A stretch of DNA of 32,069 bases, taken from positions 1 to 32,069 of the forward strand of contig CAMCHD010000006.1 in the NCBI GenBank assembly GCA_945874545.1, written 5' to 3'. Made by a program: the position numbers and the translations under genes. Shown here one piece after another: positions 1 through 7,999 of the stretch; position 1 is the first letter of the stretch; each line of letters opens with the position of its first letter. The notes under the pieces are model-generated. The model made no database searches and was not told the DNA's origin. It saw only the letters and a list, made by a program, of their open reading frames with translations. Source of the stretch: Akkermansia muciniphila. Its GTDB lineage: Bacteria > Verrucomicrobiota > Verrucomicrobiia > Opitutales > Opitutaceae.

Positions 1-266
1 CCCACGTTCAACGGCGACGCGGGCGGGAGCGGTCCGGTGAAGGGGGGAGGCAAGGCGTCGTCGCGGGCCGCCTGAGCCTCGTGCCAGACGAAGGGATGGC
101 GGCGGGCGTAGGCGGCGGGCGAGCAGGTGCGGCGGGGCGGGCCCCAGTCACGGGAAGTTCCCGGCAGCAGGCGAAGGGCGGCGGTGGGCACCAGGGTCCG
201 GAGCCAAGTGAGAAGCAGGGCGCGGACCTTCACCGGGCCGGCGCGAGTTTTGTCCCGCACGCTCAT
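1..266 (-). CDS. GT61-family glycosyltransferase, N-terminal part (runs off left edge)
   Basis: The minus-strand frame is open from an ATG at 266-264 to the window edge, with no stop, giving about 88 residues. The segment around residues 27-48 (TAALRLLPGTSRDWGPPRRT) matches the same place in the complete GT61 protein encoded at 6805-7992 (RAALRLLPGSSLRFGPPRR), so the two are paralogs. The catalytic part of the family lies beyond the edge and cannot be judged. The start faces away from the GT4 remnant that begins near 270. By family it would be a glycosyltransferase of the DUF563/GT61 type acting on cell-surface glycans. Assignment rests on this paralogy alone. Confidence 0.6.
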   Translation of the reverse strand, partial: MSVRDKTRAGPVKVRALLLTWLRTLVPTAALRLLPGTSRDWGPPRRTCSPAAYARRHPFVWHEAQAARDDALPPPFTGPLPPASPLNV

Positions 267-269
267 GCG

Positions 270-747
270 GTGATCGATCGATTGGAAACGGACGCGCCGG
301 GAGGACTCGACATCGTCGCCCAGACAACCGCACGGCGCCGGGCAGGCGAACGAAAATCCGGGGAGCGCGGGGCCGGGCCTGGTCCGGGCTTGCCTGCCGT
401 CGCGCCGGCCGCTGCCACTCCGACCGCGCCACCCGCCGCCAACGCCGCGCCTCGACCCCGGGTGGTGGTTTACCATCCGGAGTTTTGCGACCGCGGTGGC
501 GGCGAGATGGTCTGCGCCTGGATTTTACAGGAACCGGCCCGAGACAACGACGTGTATGTCGCCTGTCGCAGGCCGGTGGATTGGGCGCGAATCGACCGGC
601 GTTTCAGCACGTCGTTGGCGGAGCGGCCGCCGGCGCACGTGCGTTTGCGCAACACTCTTTCGAAACCTGGGCGTGGAGTGCGAGCTGGTTTACCCGCCCG
701 TGCCGGGGGACAAAGCCGCCCGCCTCGTCGTGGATCGAGCGGGCTAA
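270..747 (+). pseudogene. Remnant of an ALG11-like GT4 glycosyltransferase (internal deletion and frameshift)
   Basis: From about 453 the plus strand encodes a convincing GT4 N-terminus: VVVYHPEFCDRGGGEMVCAW and then a DVYVACRR...IDRRFSTSL stretch, as in ALG11-like mannosyltransferases (HPxxxxGGGE, then D-x-ID-x-xF). After roughly 60 residues the match moves to the next frame near 650 and continues as FRNLGVECELVYPPVPGD, which in intact relatives lies well over 100 residues further on. A TAA stop follows at 745-747. The whole sugar-nucleotide-binding half with its E-x7-E motif is missing. A GTG at 270 is a possible start, but residues before about 453 are Ala/Pro-rich and unlike the family. 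This is therefore a dead gene with both a deletion and a frame change. Positions 267-452 hold no recognisable gene. Confidence 0.65.
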
Positions 748-1008
748 GACGTGGTCGGGCGCGCGCCATTTGCGCCGGGTGGGCGAAAGCATGGCGGCCA
801 TCGGTTCCGGTGTGGTCTCGTGGTCGGGATGGGCCTCCGGGATCTCGATCACCGCGCCGGCGTCGTCGCCGATGTAGACGCGGAAATGGCGGTCGGTCCG
901 GGCGCGCAGCGAACCGAGCGCGGGCGCGAAGTGCCGGACGCGCCAGCCGGGGATGACGACGGCGAGACGGCGGTCCGGGCCGCCGGGCGTAGGGCGGCGG
1001 GGCGTCAT
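604..1008 (-). pseudogene. 5' stump of a GT2 glycosyltransferase gene
   Basis: An ATG at 1008-1006 overlaps the TGA of the GT4 gene at 1005 as ATGA, the same coupling seen through the cluster. The first 51 codons read as a GT2 N-terminus: LAVVIPGWRVRHFAPALGSL, then FRVYIGDDAG, with the first Asp pair in place. Below about 855 the frame stays open to a TGA at 604-606, but I see no GT2 features: no DxD and no acceptor region. The lower part overlaps the plus-strand GT4 remnant. The simplest reading is that a deletion or rearrangement removed the rest of this gene together with part of the neighbouring one. A functional short protein is unlikely. Confidence 0.55.
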
Positions 1009-2129
1009 GGCGCGGCGGGCGACAAACGGTGGAAGTCGGCGATGAACTCCGTCGCGATGCGCGCGGGAGAGTGGCTCTCCCGCACCGCGAGGGCGGCGGC
1101 GGAGAGCGGGGCGGGATCGAGAGCCGAGGCCGCGACGAGGGCGCGGGCGAGGGCGGCGACCGGAGCCGGCGCGCGGTGGTCGAAGACGAGACCGTTTTCC
1201 CCGGGCCGGATAAAATCGCGGAAGCAGGCCAGGTCGGATACGAGCGGGATGCAGCCCCACGCCATGGCCTCGAGCGGGGCGAGGCCGAAACTCTCGCCCT
1301 TTTCCGCGAGCGATGGGTAGACAAACACGGTGGCCGATTCGTAGCGCGCGGCGAGGGTCTCCGGATCGTAAATCGGGCCGGACCACGTCGTGTCGGGCGA
1401 GGCGTGGCGGGTCAGCAGGTCGCGCAGCCACGCCTCGCCGCCGCCGCCCCGCCCGATCTCGGCCGGGCCTACCAGCTCGAGCGTCCAGCCGGCGAGGGCG
1501 CCGCCGGCCTTGGCGGCGGCGAAGGCCGCGAGCAGCAGGGCCACGCCTTTTTCGGGGTGCAGGCGGCCGACAAACAAAAACCGTTTTGTCCGGCGCGCGG
1601 GATCGGGCGCGCGCGAGGGTGCGGCCGGCAGCGGATTAGGGATGACCACGAGACGTTCGCCGACGCGGGGCAGCTCGGCGCGGATGGCGGCGGCGACGGC
1701 GGACGAGTTGGCCCGCAGGCGGGAGGCCCGGTGGTAGAGACGCATCTGGCCCTTTGGCATGCGTTCGACGCTCACGTGAATGCGGCCGTGGCGACCGGAG
1801 GCGAGGATCGGGGCCCAGAAGGTGTTTGTGACCAGGATGTCGCCGTCCGGCGCGGCGCGGAGGGCGCGACGGGTGTAGAGCAGGTCGGCCCATTTCAGCG
1901 CGAGGCCGGACGCGGGCTGGTCGCGGCCCGGCACCCGCAGGTGGCGCACGCCCTCGAGCTCGCCGGAGGCCGGTAGTTCGGGCACGGCGCGCGAGACCTG
2001 CGTCACCACCTCGCCGCGGCGGGCGAACTCGATCGCGAGGCGATGCCAGAGTTTTTCCACCGCGCCGCCGCGCAGGGGAGGGACGGGGAAAAAGGCCCCC
2101 TGGAGGATGGTGATGCGCAGCGCGGACAA
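1005..2129 (-). CDS. GT4-family glycosyltransferase
   Basis: A 374-residue GT-B fold transferase, predicted to move a sugar from a nucleotide donor onto the growing glycan at the cytoplasmic face of the membrane. Visible features are the N-terminal Rossmann start LRITILQGAFFPVPPLRGGA with the Gly-rich acceptor loop (residues about 4-23), the linker IPNPLP (163-168), the donor-domain opening FLFVGRLHPEKG (184-195), and the E-x7-E region YPSLAEKGESFGLAPLEAMA (271-290) followed by GCIPLVSD. Length is normal for the family. The start is a TTG at 2129 with no clear ribosome binding site. It is placed there because the Rossmann strand begins at once, so the start is uncertain. The stop overlaps the start of the truncated GT2 at 1008. 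The gene is separated from the main operon by the plus-strand gene 2354-3877 and presumably has its own promoter in 2130-2353. Confidence 0.88.
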   Translation of the reverse strand: MSALRITILQGAFFPVPPLRGGAVEKLWHRLAIEFARRGEVVTQVSRAVPELPASGELEGVRHLRVPGRDQPASGLALKWADLLYTRRALRAAPDGDILVTNTFWAPILASGRHGRIHVSVERMPKGQMRLYHRASRLRANSSAVAAAIRAELPRVGERLVVIPNPLPAAPSRAPDPARRTKRFLFVGRLHPEKGVALLLAAFAAAKAGGALAGWTLELVGPAEIGRGGGGEAWLRDLLTRHASPDTTWSGPIYDPETLAARYESATVFVYPSLAEKGESFGLAPLEAMAWGCIPLVSDLACFRDFIRPGENGLVFDHRAPAPVAALARALVAASALDPAPLSAAALAVRESHSPARIATEFIADFHRLSPAAP

Positions 2130-2255
2130 GGCAGCCGCAGGAGGAACAGGGCGGGGGTCGGGAACAACTCCAAACCCGGTGCTTGGAGAAACGACCGGGC
2201 CGCCGCCGCCGCGCTTGAATTCGGCCCCGGGAACCCTCCTCCTTTCCGCAGACTC

Positions 2256-2357
2256 ATGCCCACGGTTACCCCACGCGACGATGCCGCAGTTTCGGACGCG
2301 GTCATCTGCGTCCGTCCCGGCGGGCGACGGCCGGGCGGGCGCGCGAATCTCGCATGA
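2256..2357 (+). CDS. Possible short leader ORF (33 codons) coupled to the membrane protein
   Basis: An ATG at 2256 opens a 33-codon frame whose TGA (2355-2357) overlaps the ATG of the membrane protein gene. The peptide has no recognisable domain and is Arg/Pro/Gly-rich near its end, as random GC-rich DNA often is. The frame also extends upstream without a stop to before 2100, antisense to the GT4 gene. The overlap pattern is the only support, so this may be chance. Confidence 0.2.
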   Translation: MPTVTPRDDAAVSDAVICVRPGGRRPGGRANLA

Positions 2358-3877
2358 CCACCCCGCCTTCCGTGCTTGGTTTGACGGCGGGGTTGGAGCT
2401 GGGGCTCGCGCTCGGCTTTCTTTCTATTCTCAACGGACTGGCCGGTTCGGAGGGCGGGTCCGTTCGTCGCCGCCTCTTGTCGGTGGCCGGCCTCGGGTGT
2501 GCGCTGATCCCGCCGGCCCTGCGCCTGGCGACCGGTCCGGTCGCGGCCGAGCCGTGGTTTCTTTTGCTGGCCGGCGTCCTGACCTGGAAGGCGATCGGGT
2601 TGGATTATGAGTGGACGAGGCCCCCGCGAAACACCCCGCTTTGGCGGGCGCTGGCCGTGGTGTTTTGCGCGGCCGGTTCGGTGGACGCGTTGTTTTTGCT
2701 GCCCTGGGCGGGTATCGTGATCGGCCGGCTGGGTCTCTGGACCCACCATGCGCACCTGCCGTTGCGATTGATCTTCGCCCTGCTGTCCCTCGGCCTGGCC
2801 GACCAGGCGCTGGATTTCACGCCTTTCGGCGGCGACGCGGCGGACGGCCTCATCGCGACCGCGCTTTACCTCGCCGTAGTGCTGATCCACTACTGGGTGC
2901 CGGGGCTGGCCAAGATGGCGCTCGGCCCGCGCTGGTTCTCCTGGGCGCGGGACAATACATCCCACTTTTTCCCGGTGAACGCCTACCTGCACGGCTGGAT
3001 GGCCTTTCTGCCGGCCCGGCGAATGCGGCGGGTGTCCCGTGCGCTCAAGCCCCTGAACCGGCCGCTTCAGATCGCCGTGCTCGCCATCGAGGCGGGCGCG
3101 CCGCTGTTTTTTTTCTCCGCGCCGACCTTCCTGGTCTGGCTGGGATTGGTGGCGGCCATGCAGACCGCGATTTTCCTGCTCACGGGCCTGTTGTTCCTGG
3201 AATACATCATCGTCTGCCTCGCCGCGATTTTCCTCTTTCCCGGAACCCCGGACCCCTTCACCGGCCTGCTGGCCGTGCTGCTGGGAGGCGTGCTGTGGAA
3301 GGCCCGGATCATCCGGCCTTGCAAGCTGGCCTGGTGGGATTCGCCGCTGGGCGGCAAGGTCTGGCTGGAGGCCGAGCTGGACGACGGTCGTCGGGTGCAT
3401 CTGCCCAACCGCCTCCTCTGCCCGCTGGAACGGGACTACGGCCAGACCCGCACGCTGCGATTTCTCGACGAAAAACTGCCCTATTGGCATCTGGGCGAAG
3501 TCGCGAGTCGCGCCACGCACGCGCGCCTGCTGGCGGCCGGGGCCGATCCGGCCGCGCTCGGCCGTATCGCGGGGGAGGCGGGACGTTCCCATGGCGAGCC
3601 GCGGCGGCGCGCGACCGATCTGGCCGAGTTGGAGCGTATCCGCGCGGAGGATTTTTTTGAACGAAAGCGGTTTTTGCCGCGTCCGCTGCGTTGGCTGAAG
3701 TTTCCGGCGGAGCATAATTTTCACTGGGGTCCGCTTCCCGCCTGGAATCCTTGGACGGACCGCATCGGGGCGCTCGAGCTGGTCTTTCGCGAGCACTACC
3801 AGACCGACGAGGAGATTGTCCTGATCCGGAAAAAAACCATTCTGCGGCTGGACGGCGGGTCGAGTGGCCCGGGATGA
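2354..3877 (+). CDS. Polytopic membrane protein with C-terminal soluble domain, function unknown
   Basis: A 507-residue protein and the only intact plus-strand gene inside the glycan cluster. The first ~320 residues hold about eight hydrophobic segments. A middle stretch, LIHYWVPGLAKM followed by WFSWARDNTSHFFPVNAYLHGW, recalls the HTTM family related to vitamin K-dependent carboxylase, where a His-containing helix precedes a short W-rich loop, but the likeness is weak. The C-terminal ~190 residues are charged and soluble, with repeated Trp/Arg stretches, and I do not recognise them. The ATG at 2354 overlaps the TGA of a short upstream frame (ATGA), and there is no obvious Shine-Dalgarno sequence. 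The gene ends 28 bases from the convergent GT4 gene at 3906. A role in glycan modification or transport is inferred from position only. Confidence 0.75.
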   Translation: MTTPPSVLGLTAGLELGLALGFLSILNGLAGSEGGSVRRRLLSVAGLGCALIPPALRLATGPVAAEPWFLLLAGVLTWKAIGLDYEWTRPPRNTPLWRALAVVFCAAGSVDALFLLPWAGIVIGRLGLWTHHAHLPLRLIFALLSLGLADQALDFTPFGGDAADGLIATALYLAVVLIHYWVPGLAKMALGPRWFSWARDNTSHFFPVNAYLHGWMAFLPARRMRRVSRALKPLNRPLQIAVLAIEAGAPLFFFSAPTFLVWLGLVAAMQTAIFLLTGLLFLEYIIVCLAAIFLFPGTPDPFTGLLAVLLGGVLWKARIIRPCKLAWWDSPLGGKVWLEAELDDGRRVHLPNRLLCPLERDYGQTRTLRFLDEKLPYWHLGEVASRATHARLLAAGADPAALGRIAGEAGRSHGEPRRRATDLAELERIRAEDFFERKRFLPRPLRWLKFPAEHNFHWGPLPAWNPWTDRIGALELVFREHYQTDEEIVLIRKKTILRLDGGSSGPG

Positions 3878-3905
3878 TTCGGCGCGGACCACCGCCGCTT
3901 TCGAC

Positions 3906-5057
3906 TCATGCCAGGGCTCGCTCCACCGCGGCGTTGAAGCGGGCCTCGCCGGCGGCGGGGAGGTGTGTCGGAGCGAGCGGGCCGGCGAATCCGGACTCGC
4001 CTTCGGCGGCGGAGAGCAGCCGCGCGATCAACTCGGCGGGCTCGTGCGGCGAGAACAGGCGTCCGGGGTCGGAGATCAACTCGAGGAACGAAGTGGCCCG
4101 GGCCGCGATCAGCGGCGTGCCGGTGGCGGCGGCCTCGATCACCGGGTAGCCAAAACCCTCGTAGAAGCTCGGGCAGACCACGAGGGAGGCGAGTTTGTAG
4201 AGCGCGGGCAGGTCCTCCTCGGGCACGTGGCCGATGCGGAGCACGGAGTCCCGAAGCTCGGGCAGGCGGGCCAGGGTCGCGAAGAGGGGCCCGGTGAAGG
4301 GGGTGTCGCCGGCGGGGATCTTTCCGGCCAGCACGAGGGGTGGGAGGGTGCGCCGACGGGAGGCTTCGGCGTAGGCGGCGAGCAGAAAGGGCAGGTTTTT
4401 GTTTAACCGGTAGCCACCCAGATAGAGCCAGAAACGCGGCGGCAGACCGAGGCGTGCGCGCAGGTCGGCCATGCGGGCCTCCGCCGGCCGGGGGTCGAAA
4501 TCACGCGGCAGCCAGTTGGGCACCACCTCCACGGCGGGCGGGGTGAGCCCGTGCAGATCGGCCAATTCGCCGGCGGTGAAACGGGAGACGGCGAGCAGGC
4601 GGCTGCGCCGCATCTGGGCCAGCAGCAGCCGGCGCCCCGGGCCGGGGCGGCCGCCCCGGCTGGGGGCGCCAAAACGGTCTCCGTAGCAGTCGTGGGAAGT
4701 GAGGACGGGTCGGCGCAGGGGCAGGAAGGCCTGGCATTCGAAGGGGGCGTAGAAAACGGCCTCCGGGGCTTTGCGCCGCAGGTGCAGGGCGAGCAGGTTG
4801 GACCAGAAAAGGTTGGCGAAGGAAAAGCCCCGGCGCGGGTCGGGGGCGGGGAAAAACTCCGCCACGTCGGCGAGTCCGGCGGGCGCCTCCGCGCGGCGGC
4901 AGGAGGGCAGGTAGACGCGAAAGCGCCCGGCCAGCGGGCCGCCGCGCAGCGCATCCACCGCCGCCCGGGCGTAGCGTTGCAGGCCGCCGGTGCCGTCGAG
5001 CAGGGTGTGGCCGTAAAAGGCGAGGGCGGGGGATGCGGACGGCGGACGCCTTTTCAT
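3906..5057 (-). CDS. GT4-family glycosyltransferase
   Basis: A 383-residue GT-B transferase and the last gene of the main minus-strand operon. The acceptor-domain loop DGTGGLQRYA is at residues 21-30, the donor-domain start WLYLGGYRLNKNLPFLL at 210-226, and the catalytic E-x7-E block CPSFYEGFGYPVIEAAATGTP at 295-315. The layout resembles WbpX/mannosyl-transferase types that use GDP- or UDP-sugars, but the sugar cannot be told. An upstream in-frame extension to 5147 exists. ATG 5057 is preferred because it forms an ATGA overlap with the stop of the tandem GT2 gene and places the Rossmann strand near the N-terminus. The gene converges with the plus-strand membrane protein; 3878-3905 shows no clear terminator. 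Confidence 0.9.
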   Translation of the reverse strand: MKRRPPSASPALAFYGHTLLDGTGGLQRYARAAVDALRGGPLAGRFRVYLPSCRRAEAPAGLADVAEFFPAPDPRRGFSFANLFWSNLLALHLRRKAPEAVFYAPFECQAFLPLRRPVLTSHDCYGDRFGAPSRGGRPGPGRRLLLAQMRRSRLLAVSRFTAGELADLHGLTPPAVEVVPNWLPRDFDPRPAEARMADLRARLGLPPRFWLYLGGYRLNKNLPFLLAAYAEASRRRTLPPLVLAGKIPAGDTPFTGPLFATLARLPELRDSVLRIGHVPEEDLPALYKLASLVVCPSFYEGFGYPVIEAAATGTPLIAARATSFLELISDPGRLFSPHEPAELIARLLSAAEGESGFAGPLAPTHLPAAGEARFNAAVERALA

Positions 5058-6808
5058 AAGCGGGTGGGCGCGGACCGGCGCCGGAAAGGAGAGAGGAGAC
5101 GGGGGGCCCCGGTGGCGCGCAGCAACTCCTTGTAGAAGGCCGGGCAAAGGATGGGGCGCAGCGGGGCGGCGCCGATGGCGCGGGCGGCGCGGTTAAAATT
5201 CGCCTGTCGCAGCAGCAGATTTTTCAGCGGTGTCGCGCGCTCGCGGAGATTCTGGGATTTAGGCAGCCGGCGCCAGGCGGTGAGCGCGGGCTGCAGCGTG
5301 ATGACGGGACCGTGCAGGGGCGCGACTCCGGCGAGGGCGCTGTCGATCGCCAGGCCGAGGCCACCGGGGTAGTCGAGCGGCAGTCGGGCGGCGAGGAAGT
5401 CGCGGCGAAAGGCGAGGGCGCTGGTCCAGTAGTGCAGGTCGGTGTCCTGGGTGGCGTAGGTGGCGGCGAGGTGGTCCGCCACGTGTTTGCGCGCCTCCCG
5501 TTCCTCGCGCAGCGGACGGCCCTCCGCGTCTATCCGCAACATCGGAGCCTGCACCAGCACGGCGGCGGGCCGTTCGGCCCAGGCCTCCTCGTAGAGCCGT
5601 ATCCGGTCGGAAAGATACACATCGTCGCCGTCCAGCAGGTGCAGGTGGTCGGCGGTGCTGGCGGCGAAGGCGTGATGGAGCGCCGCGCCCTGGCAGGCGC
5701 GGCCGGGGAGCGAGTGGTCATGCACGCCCGCGATCAGCCGCAGGCGGTCGCCGTAGGAGCGGAGGATGGCGAGCGAGTCGTCGGTGGAGCCGTCGTCGTA
5801 GGCGATGATCTCGTCGGGCGGGCGGGTCTGACCGAGGACGGAATCGACGCAGGCGCGCAGCCACGGTCCGTTGTTGTAGTTGTTGATCAGCACGCCGACG
5901 CGGGCCGGGGGTCCGTCGGGGCGCGGCGGGGCGGCGAGGGGCGGGGGAGGGGCCGGCCGGAAAAGGCGGATCACGGGCGTCAGGCCGGCGGCGCGGGCCG
6001 TCTCGATAAAAAGGGCGCGGCTGCGCCACGGACGGAGGGGTCTGGCGCCGAGTTTACGGGCCACGCGATTGAAGTGGGCCTGGCGGGCGCGGAGATTGGC
6101 CAGGCGGCCGGCGCTTTGGTTCCGGCTGAGGGAGCGGGGATGGCGGCGCCAACCGGTGAGGGCGGGCTCGAGGGTAGCGACCGGGCCGAGCAGCGGGGCC
6201 ACGCCGGCGATGGCGCTGTCCATGGCGAGGGCGGGCGTGATCGGCGCGCAGAGTTCGAGCAGCCGGGCGAGCGGTTCGCGACGGAAGGCGAGGGCGCTGG
6301 TCCAGTAGTGAAAATCCGGATCCTGGGCGGCGTAGGTCGCGGCGAGGGCGTCCGCTATCTGTTTGCGGGCCTCGCGTTCCTCGCGGAGCGGGGCGCCGGC
6401 GGGATCGATGCGCAGCATCGGCGCCTGGACCAGCACCAGGTCCTCCCGGGCGGCCCAGGCCGCCTCGTAGCGCCGGATCTTTTCCGGCAGGAAAACATCG
6501 TCGCCATCGAGCAAATACAGGTGGTCGGCGGTGCTGGCGGCGAAGGCGGCGCGGACGGCCGCGAACTGCGAGGCGAAGGCGTGGCGCGCGTCCTCGTGCC
6601 GGCCTGCGATCAGCCGCAGGCGGTCGCCGTAGGAGCGAAGGATGGCGAGGGAATCGTCGGTGGAGCCGTCGTCGCACACGATGATCTCGTCCGGCGGGCG
6701 CGACTGGGCCAGGACGGAGTCGACGCAGGCGCGCAGCCACGGTCCGTTGTTGTAGTTGTTGATCAGCACGCCGACCCGGGGCGCGGCGGGGTTCGGGGCG
6801 GTGTTCAT
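5054..6808 (-). CDS. Double-domain GT2 glycosyltransferase (tandem fused modules)
   Basis: A 584-residue protein made of two complete GT2 modules in one frame. Module 1 (residues about 10-275) has VGVLINNYNNGPWLRACVDS at 12-31, DDGSTD at 46-51 and DGDD at 101-104. A Pro/Ala-rich linker (about 277-300) leads to module 2 (about 303-584), with the same VGVLINNYNNG start, DDGSTD near 338-343 and a DGDD motif. Both share REEREARK and a HYWTSALAFRR segment in the acceptor half. The DDG and DxD motifs, which bind the nucleotide and metal, are intact in both halves, so it could be bifunctional, adding two residues or alternating linkages as tandem GT2 polymerases do. The start ATG 6808 overlaps the GT61 stop; the stop overlaps the next start. 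It arose from duplication of the module also found at 8000-9759. Confidence 0.92.
   Translation of the reverse strand: MNTAPNPAAPRVGVLINNYNNGPWLRACVDSVLAQSRPPDEIIVCDDGSTDDSLAILRSYGDRLRLIAGRHEDARHAFASQFAAVRAAFAASTADHLYLLDGDDVFLPEKIRRYEAAWAAREDLVLVQAPMLRIDPAGAPLREEREARKQIADALAATYAAQDPDFHYWTSALAFRREPLARLLELCAPITPALAMDSAIAGVAPLLGPVATLEPALTGWRRHPRSLSRNQSAGRLANLRARQAHFNRVARKLGARPLRPWRSRALFIETARAAGLTPVIRLFRPAPPPPLAAPPRPDGPPARVGVLINNYNNGPWLRACVDSVLGQTRPPDEIIAYDDGSTDDSLAILRSYGDRLRLIAGVHDHSLPGRACQGAALHHAFAASTADHLHLLDGDDVYLSDRIRLYEEAWAERPAAVLVQAPMLRIDAEGRPLREEREARKHVADHLAATYATQDTDLHYWTSALAFRRDFLAARLPLDYPGGLGLAIDSALAGVAPLHGPVITLQPALTAWRRLPKSQNLRERATPLKNLLLRQANFNRAARAIGAAPLRPILCPAFYKELLRATGAPRLLSPFRRRSAPTRL
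5746..5899 (-). repeat. GT2-module repeat, copy A
   Basis: This 154-base stretch codes for the start of the second GT2 module, from VGVLI through DDGSTD to SYGDR. It aligns without gaps with copies at 6622-6775, 8701-8854 and 9585-9738. Bases 5844-5899 are identical to 6720-6775 (56 of 56). Confidence 0.85.
6622..6775 (-). repeat. GT2-module repeat, copy B
   Basis: It codes for the start of the first GT2 module of the fused protein. It is the same length as copy A and very similar to it; the 56 bases at 6720-6775 are identical to copy A. Because A and B lie in the same gene and frame, recombination between them would collapse the fused gene to one module. Confidence 0.85.
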
Positions 6809-7992
6809 GCGGCGAGGAGGGCGTCCAGCGCGGCGGCGAAGGCGCGGGGGCAGACGTGGAAGGGACTGTTGGGATTCCTGCCGTGCGGGTGCCAGGCGTG
6901 GCGGCGGCTGCGGCCCAGCAGCGCCCCGTAGCCGATGCCGGCGCCGGCGCAAAGGGAGCGGAAGTAGGGCCAGGGGTTGCTGGTGGGGATGAGTTCGAGA
7001 AGGCGTGCGCCGGGTCGGGCGTGGACCAGGTTGGCGAGGGCGGCGCCGTGCACGCCCACGATGTGGGTGGCGGCGGCGAGGCGGCTCCGCAGCCGGGGAA
7101 AATCGGTCGGGTCGGCCTCGACAAAACCGCGCGCGACGAGCTGGGCCTCGATCTCGGCCTCGTTTTCGATCCCGCGGTTGCCCCGGCGGGCCAGATACAA
7201 CCGCGCGGGGCCGGCGGGTGCGGCCGGGGGAAGCAGCGAACGGTGAAAGGCGACGACCTCCGGGGGGTAGCATCGGCATTCCCCGGGGTTGGACGGCTGC
7301 ACGAGCACATCGCAGAGAAACTGGGACGTGCGGGAGGGACGCACCCATTTGCCCTCCGGGATGCCGAGCGCTCCGGTGACGATCCGGGCGGTCTCGCCGG
7401 GGAAACGGGGCAGCACGACGTGATCCAGATCGGCCCAGGCGAAACCGGCGGCGCGGGCGTAGGCCAGACGCGCGACCGCGTCGAGCAGCCAGTGGTTGAA
7501 GTTGTAGCCGGCGTGGGCGGAGCAGAGATTCAGGGTGCGGCCCGGCAGGTGCACGGGGGCGTCGGAAAGGAGCGTCCGGTAGATCAAGGACATCCGGTGA
7601 CCGGAATAGGAGCAGAACTCGGGCAGCAACACGTCCCCGGGCGCGACGGGCCAGCCGGCCTCGTGAAAAATCCGGGTGTTGCGGAGCAGGGCGACGCCCC
7701 GCTCGGAGAGGGCGTGTTCGGGGCGGCGGACCAGGGGCGGCAGGCCGTCCTCCGGCAGAAACATCGGCGGCAGGCGGAGGACCCGCGCGGGCAGGACCGG
7801 GCGCCACTCGTCCCCGCTCGCCCGGAGGTGGTCGGCGGTGCGGGCCCACCGGCGGGGCGGGCCGAACCGAAGCGAGGAGCCGGGCAGGAGGCGCAACGCG
7901 GCCCGCGGGGTGAGGGTCCAGAACGCGAGGAGGGCGACGCGTTTGAGCTCGCCGAGAGCCGGGTGGGCGGGGATGCGAAAGGCGGCGGACAT
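6805..7992 (-). CDS. GT61-family (DUF563) glycosyltransferase
   Basis: A 395-residue GT61 transferase; characterised members include xylosyl- and arabinosyltransferases of eukaryotes, and bacterial ones occur in capsule and exopolysaccharide clusters. Family hallmarks are YNFNHWLLDAVARL (163-176), RLYLARRGNRGIENEAE (264-280) and VGVHGAALANLVHA (312-325), followed by ARLLELIP. An N-terminal hydrophobic patch (residues about 18-37) may be amphipathic or membrane-associated; there is no clear signal peptide. The start is ATG 7992, seven bases after the stop of the upstream GT2, with a modest GAGG in front. Its stop overlaps the start of the double GT2 gene as ATGA. It separates GT2 copies A/B from C/D, and a paralog runs off the left edge of the window. 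Confidence 0.92.
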   Translation of the reverse strand: MSAAFRIPAHPALGELKRVALLAFWTLTPRAALRLLPGSSLRFGPPRRWARTADHLRASGDEWRPVLPARVLRLPPMFLPEDGLPPLVRRPEHALSERGVALLRNTRIFHEAGWPVAPGDVLLPEFCSYSGHRMSLIYRTLLSDAPVHLPGRTLNLCSAHAGYNFNHWLLDAVARLAYARAAGFAWADLDHVVLPRFPGETARIVTGALGIPEGKWVRPSRTSQFLCDVLVQPSNPGECRCYPPEVVAFHRSLLPPAAPAGPARLYLARRGNRGIENEAEIEAQLVARGFVEADPTDFPRLRSRLAAATHIVGVHGAALANLVHARPGARLLELIPTSNPWPYFRSLCAGAGIGYGALLGRSRRHAWHPHGRNPNSPFHVCPRAFAAALDALLAA

Positions 7993-7999
7993 ATGGGCC

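Noticed and set aside
2003-3892. 629-codon minus-strand frame opposite the membrane protein
   Set aside because: Arg/Gln/Pro/Gly-rich composition with no domain; the plus strand gives a convincing polytopic membrane protein.
5312-6931. Long plus-strand open frame (539 codons) opposite the double GT2 gene, and similar long plus frames at 6856-8148, 7676-8980, 10110-11399 and 12504-13568
   Set aside because: They are antisense to clear glycosyltransferases, rich in Gly/Ala/Arg/Glu/Val, and have no domain features; GC-rich coding DNA with few stop codons produces such shadows.
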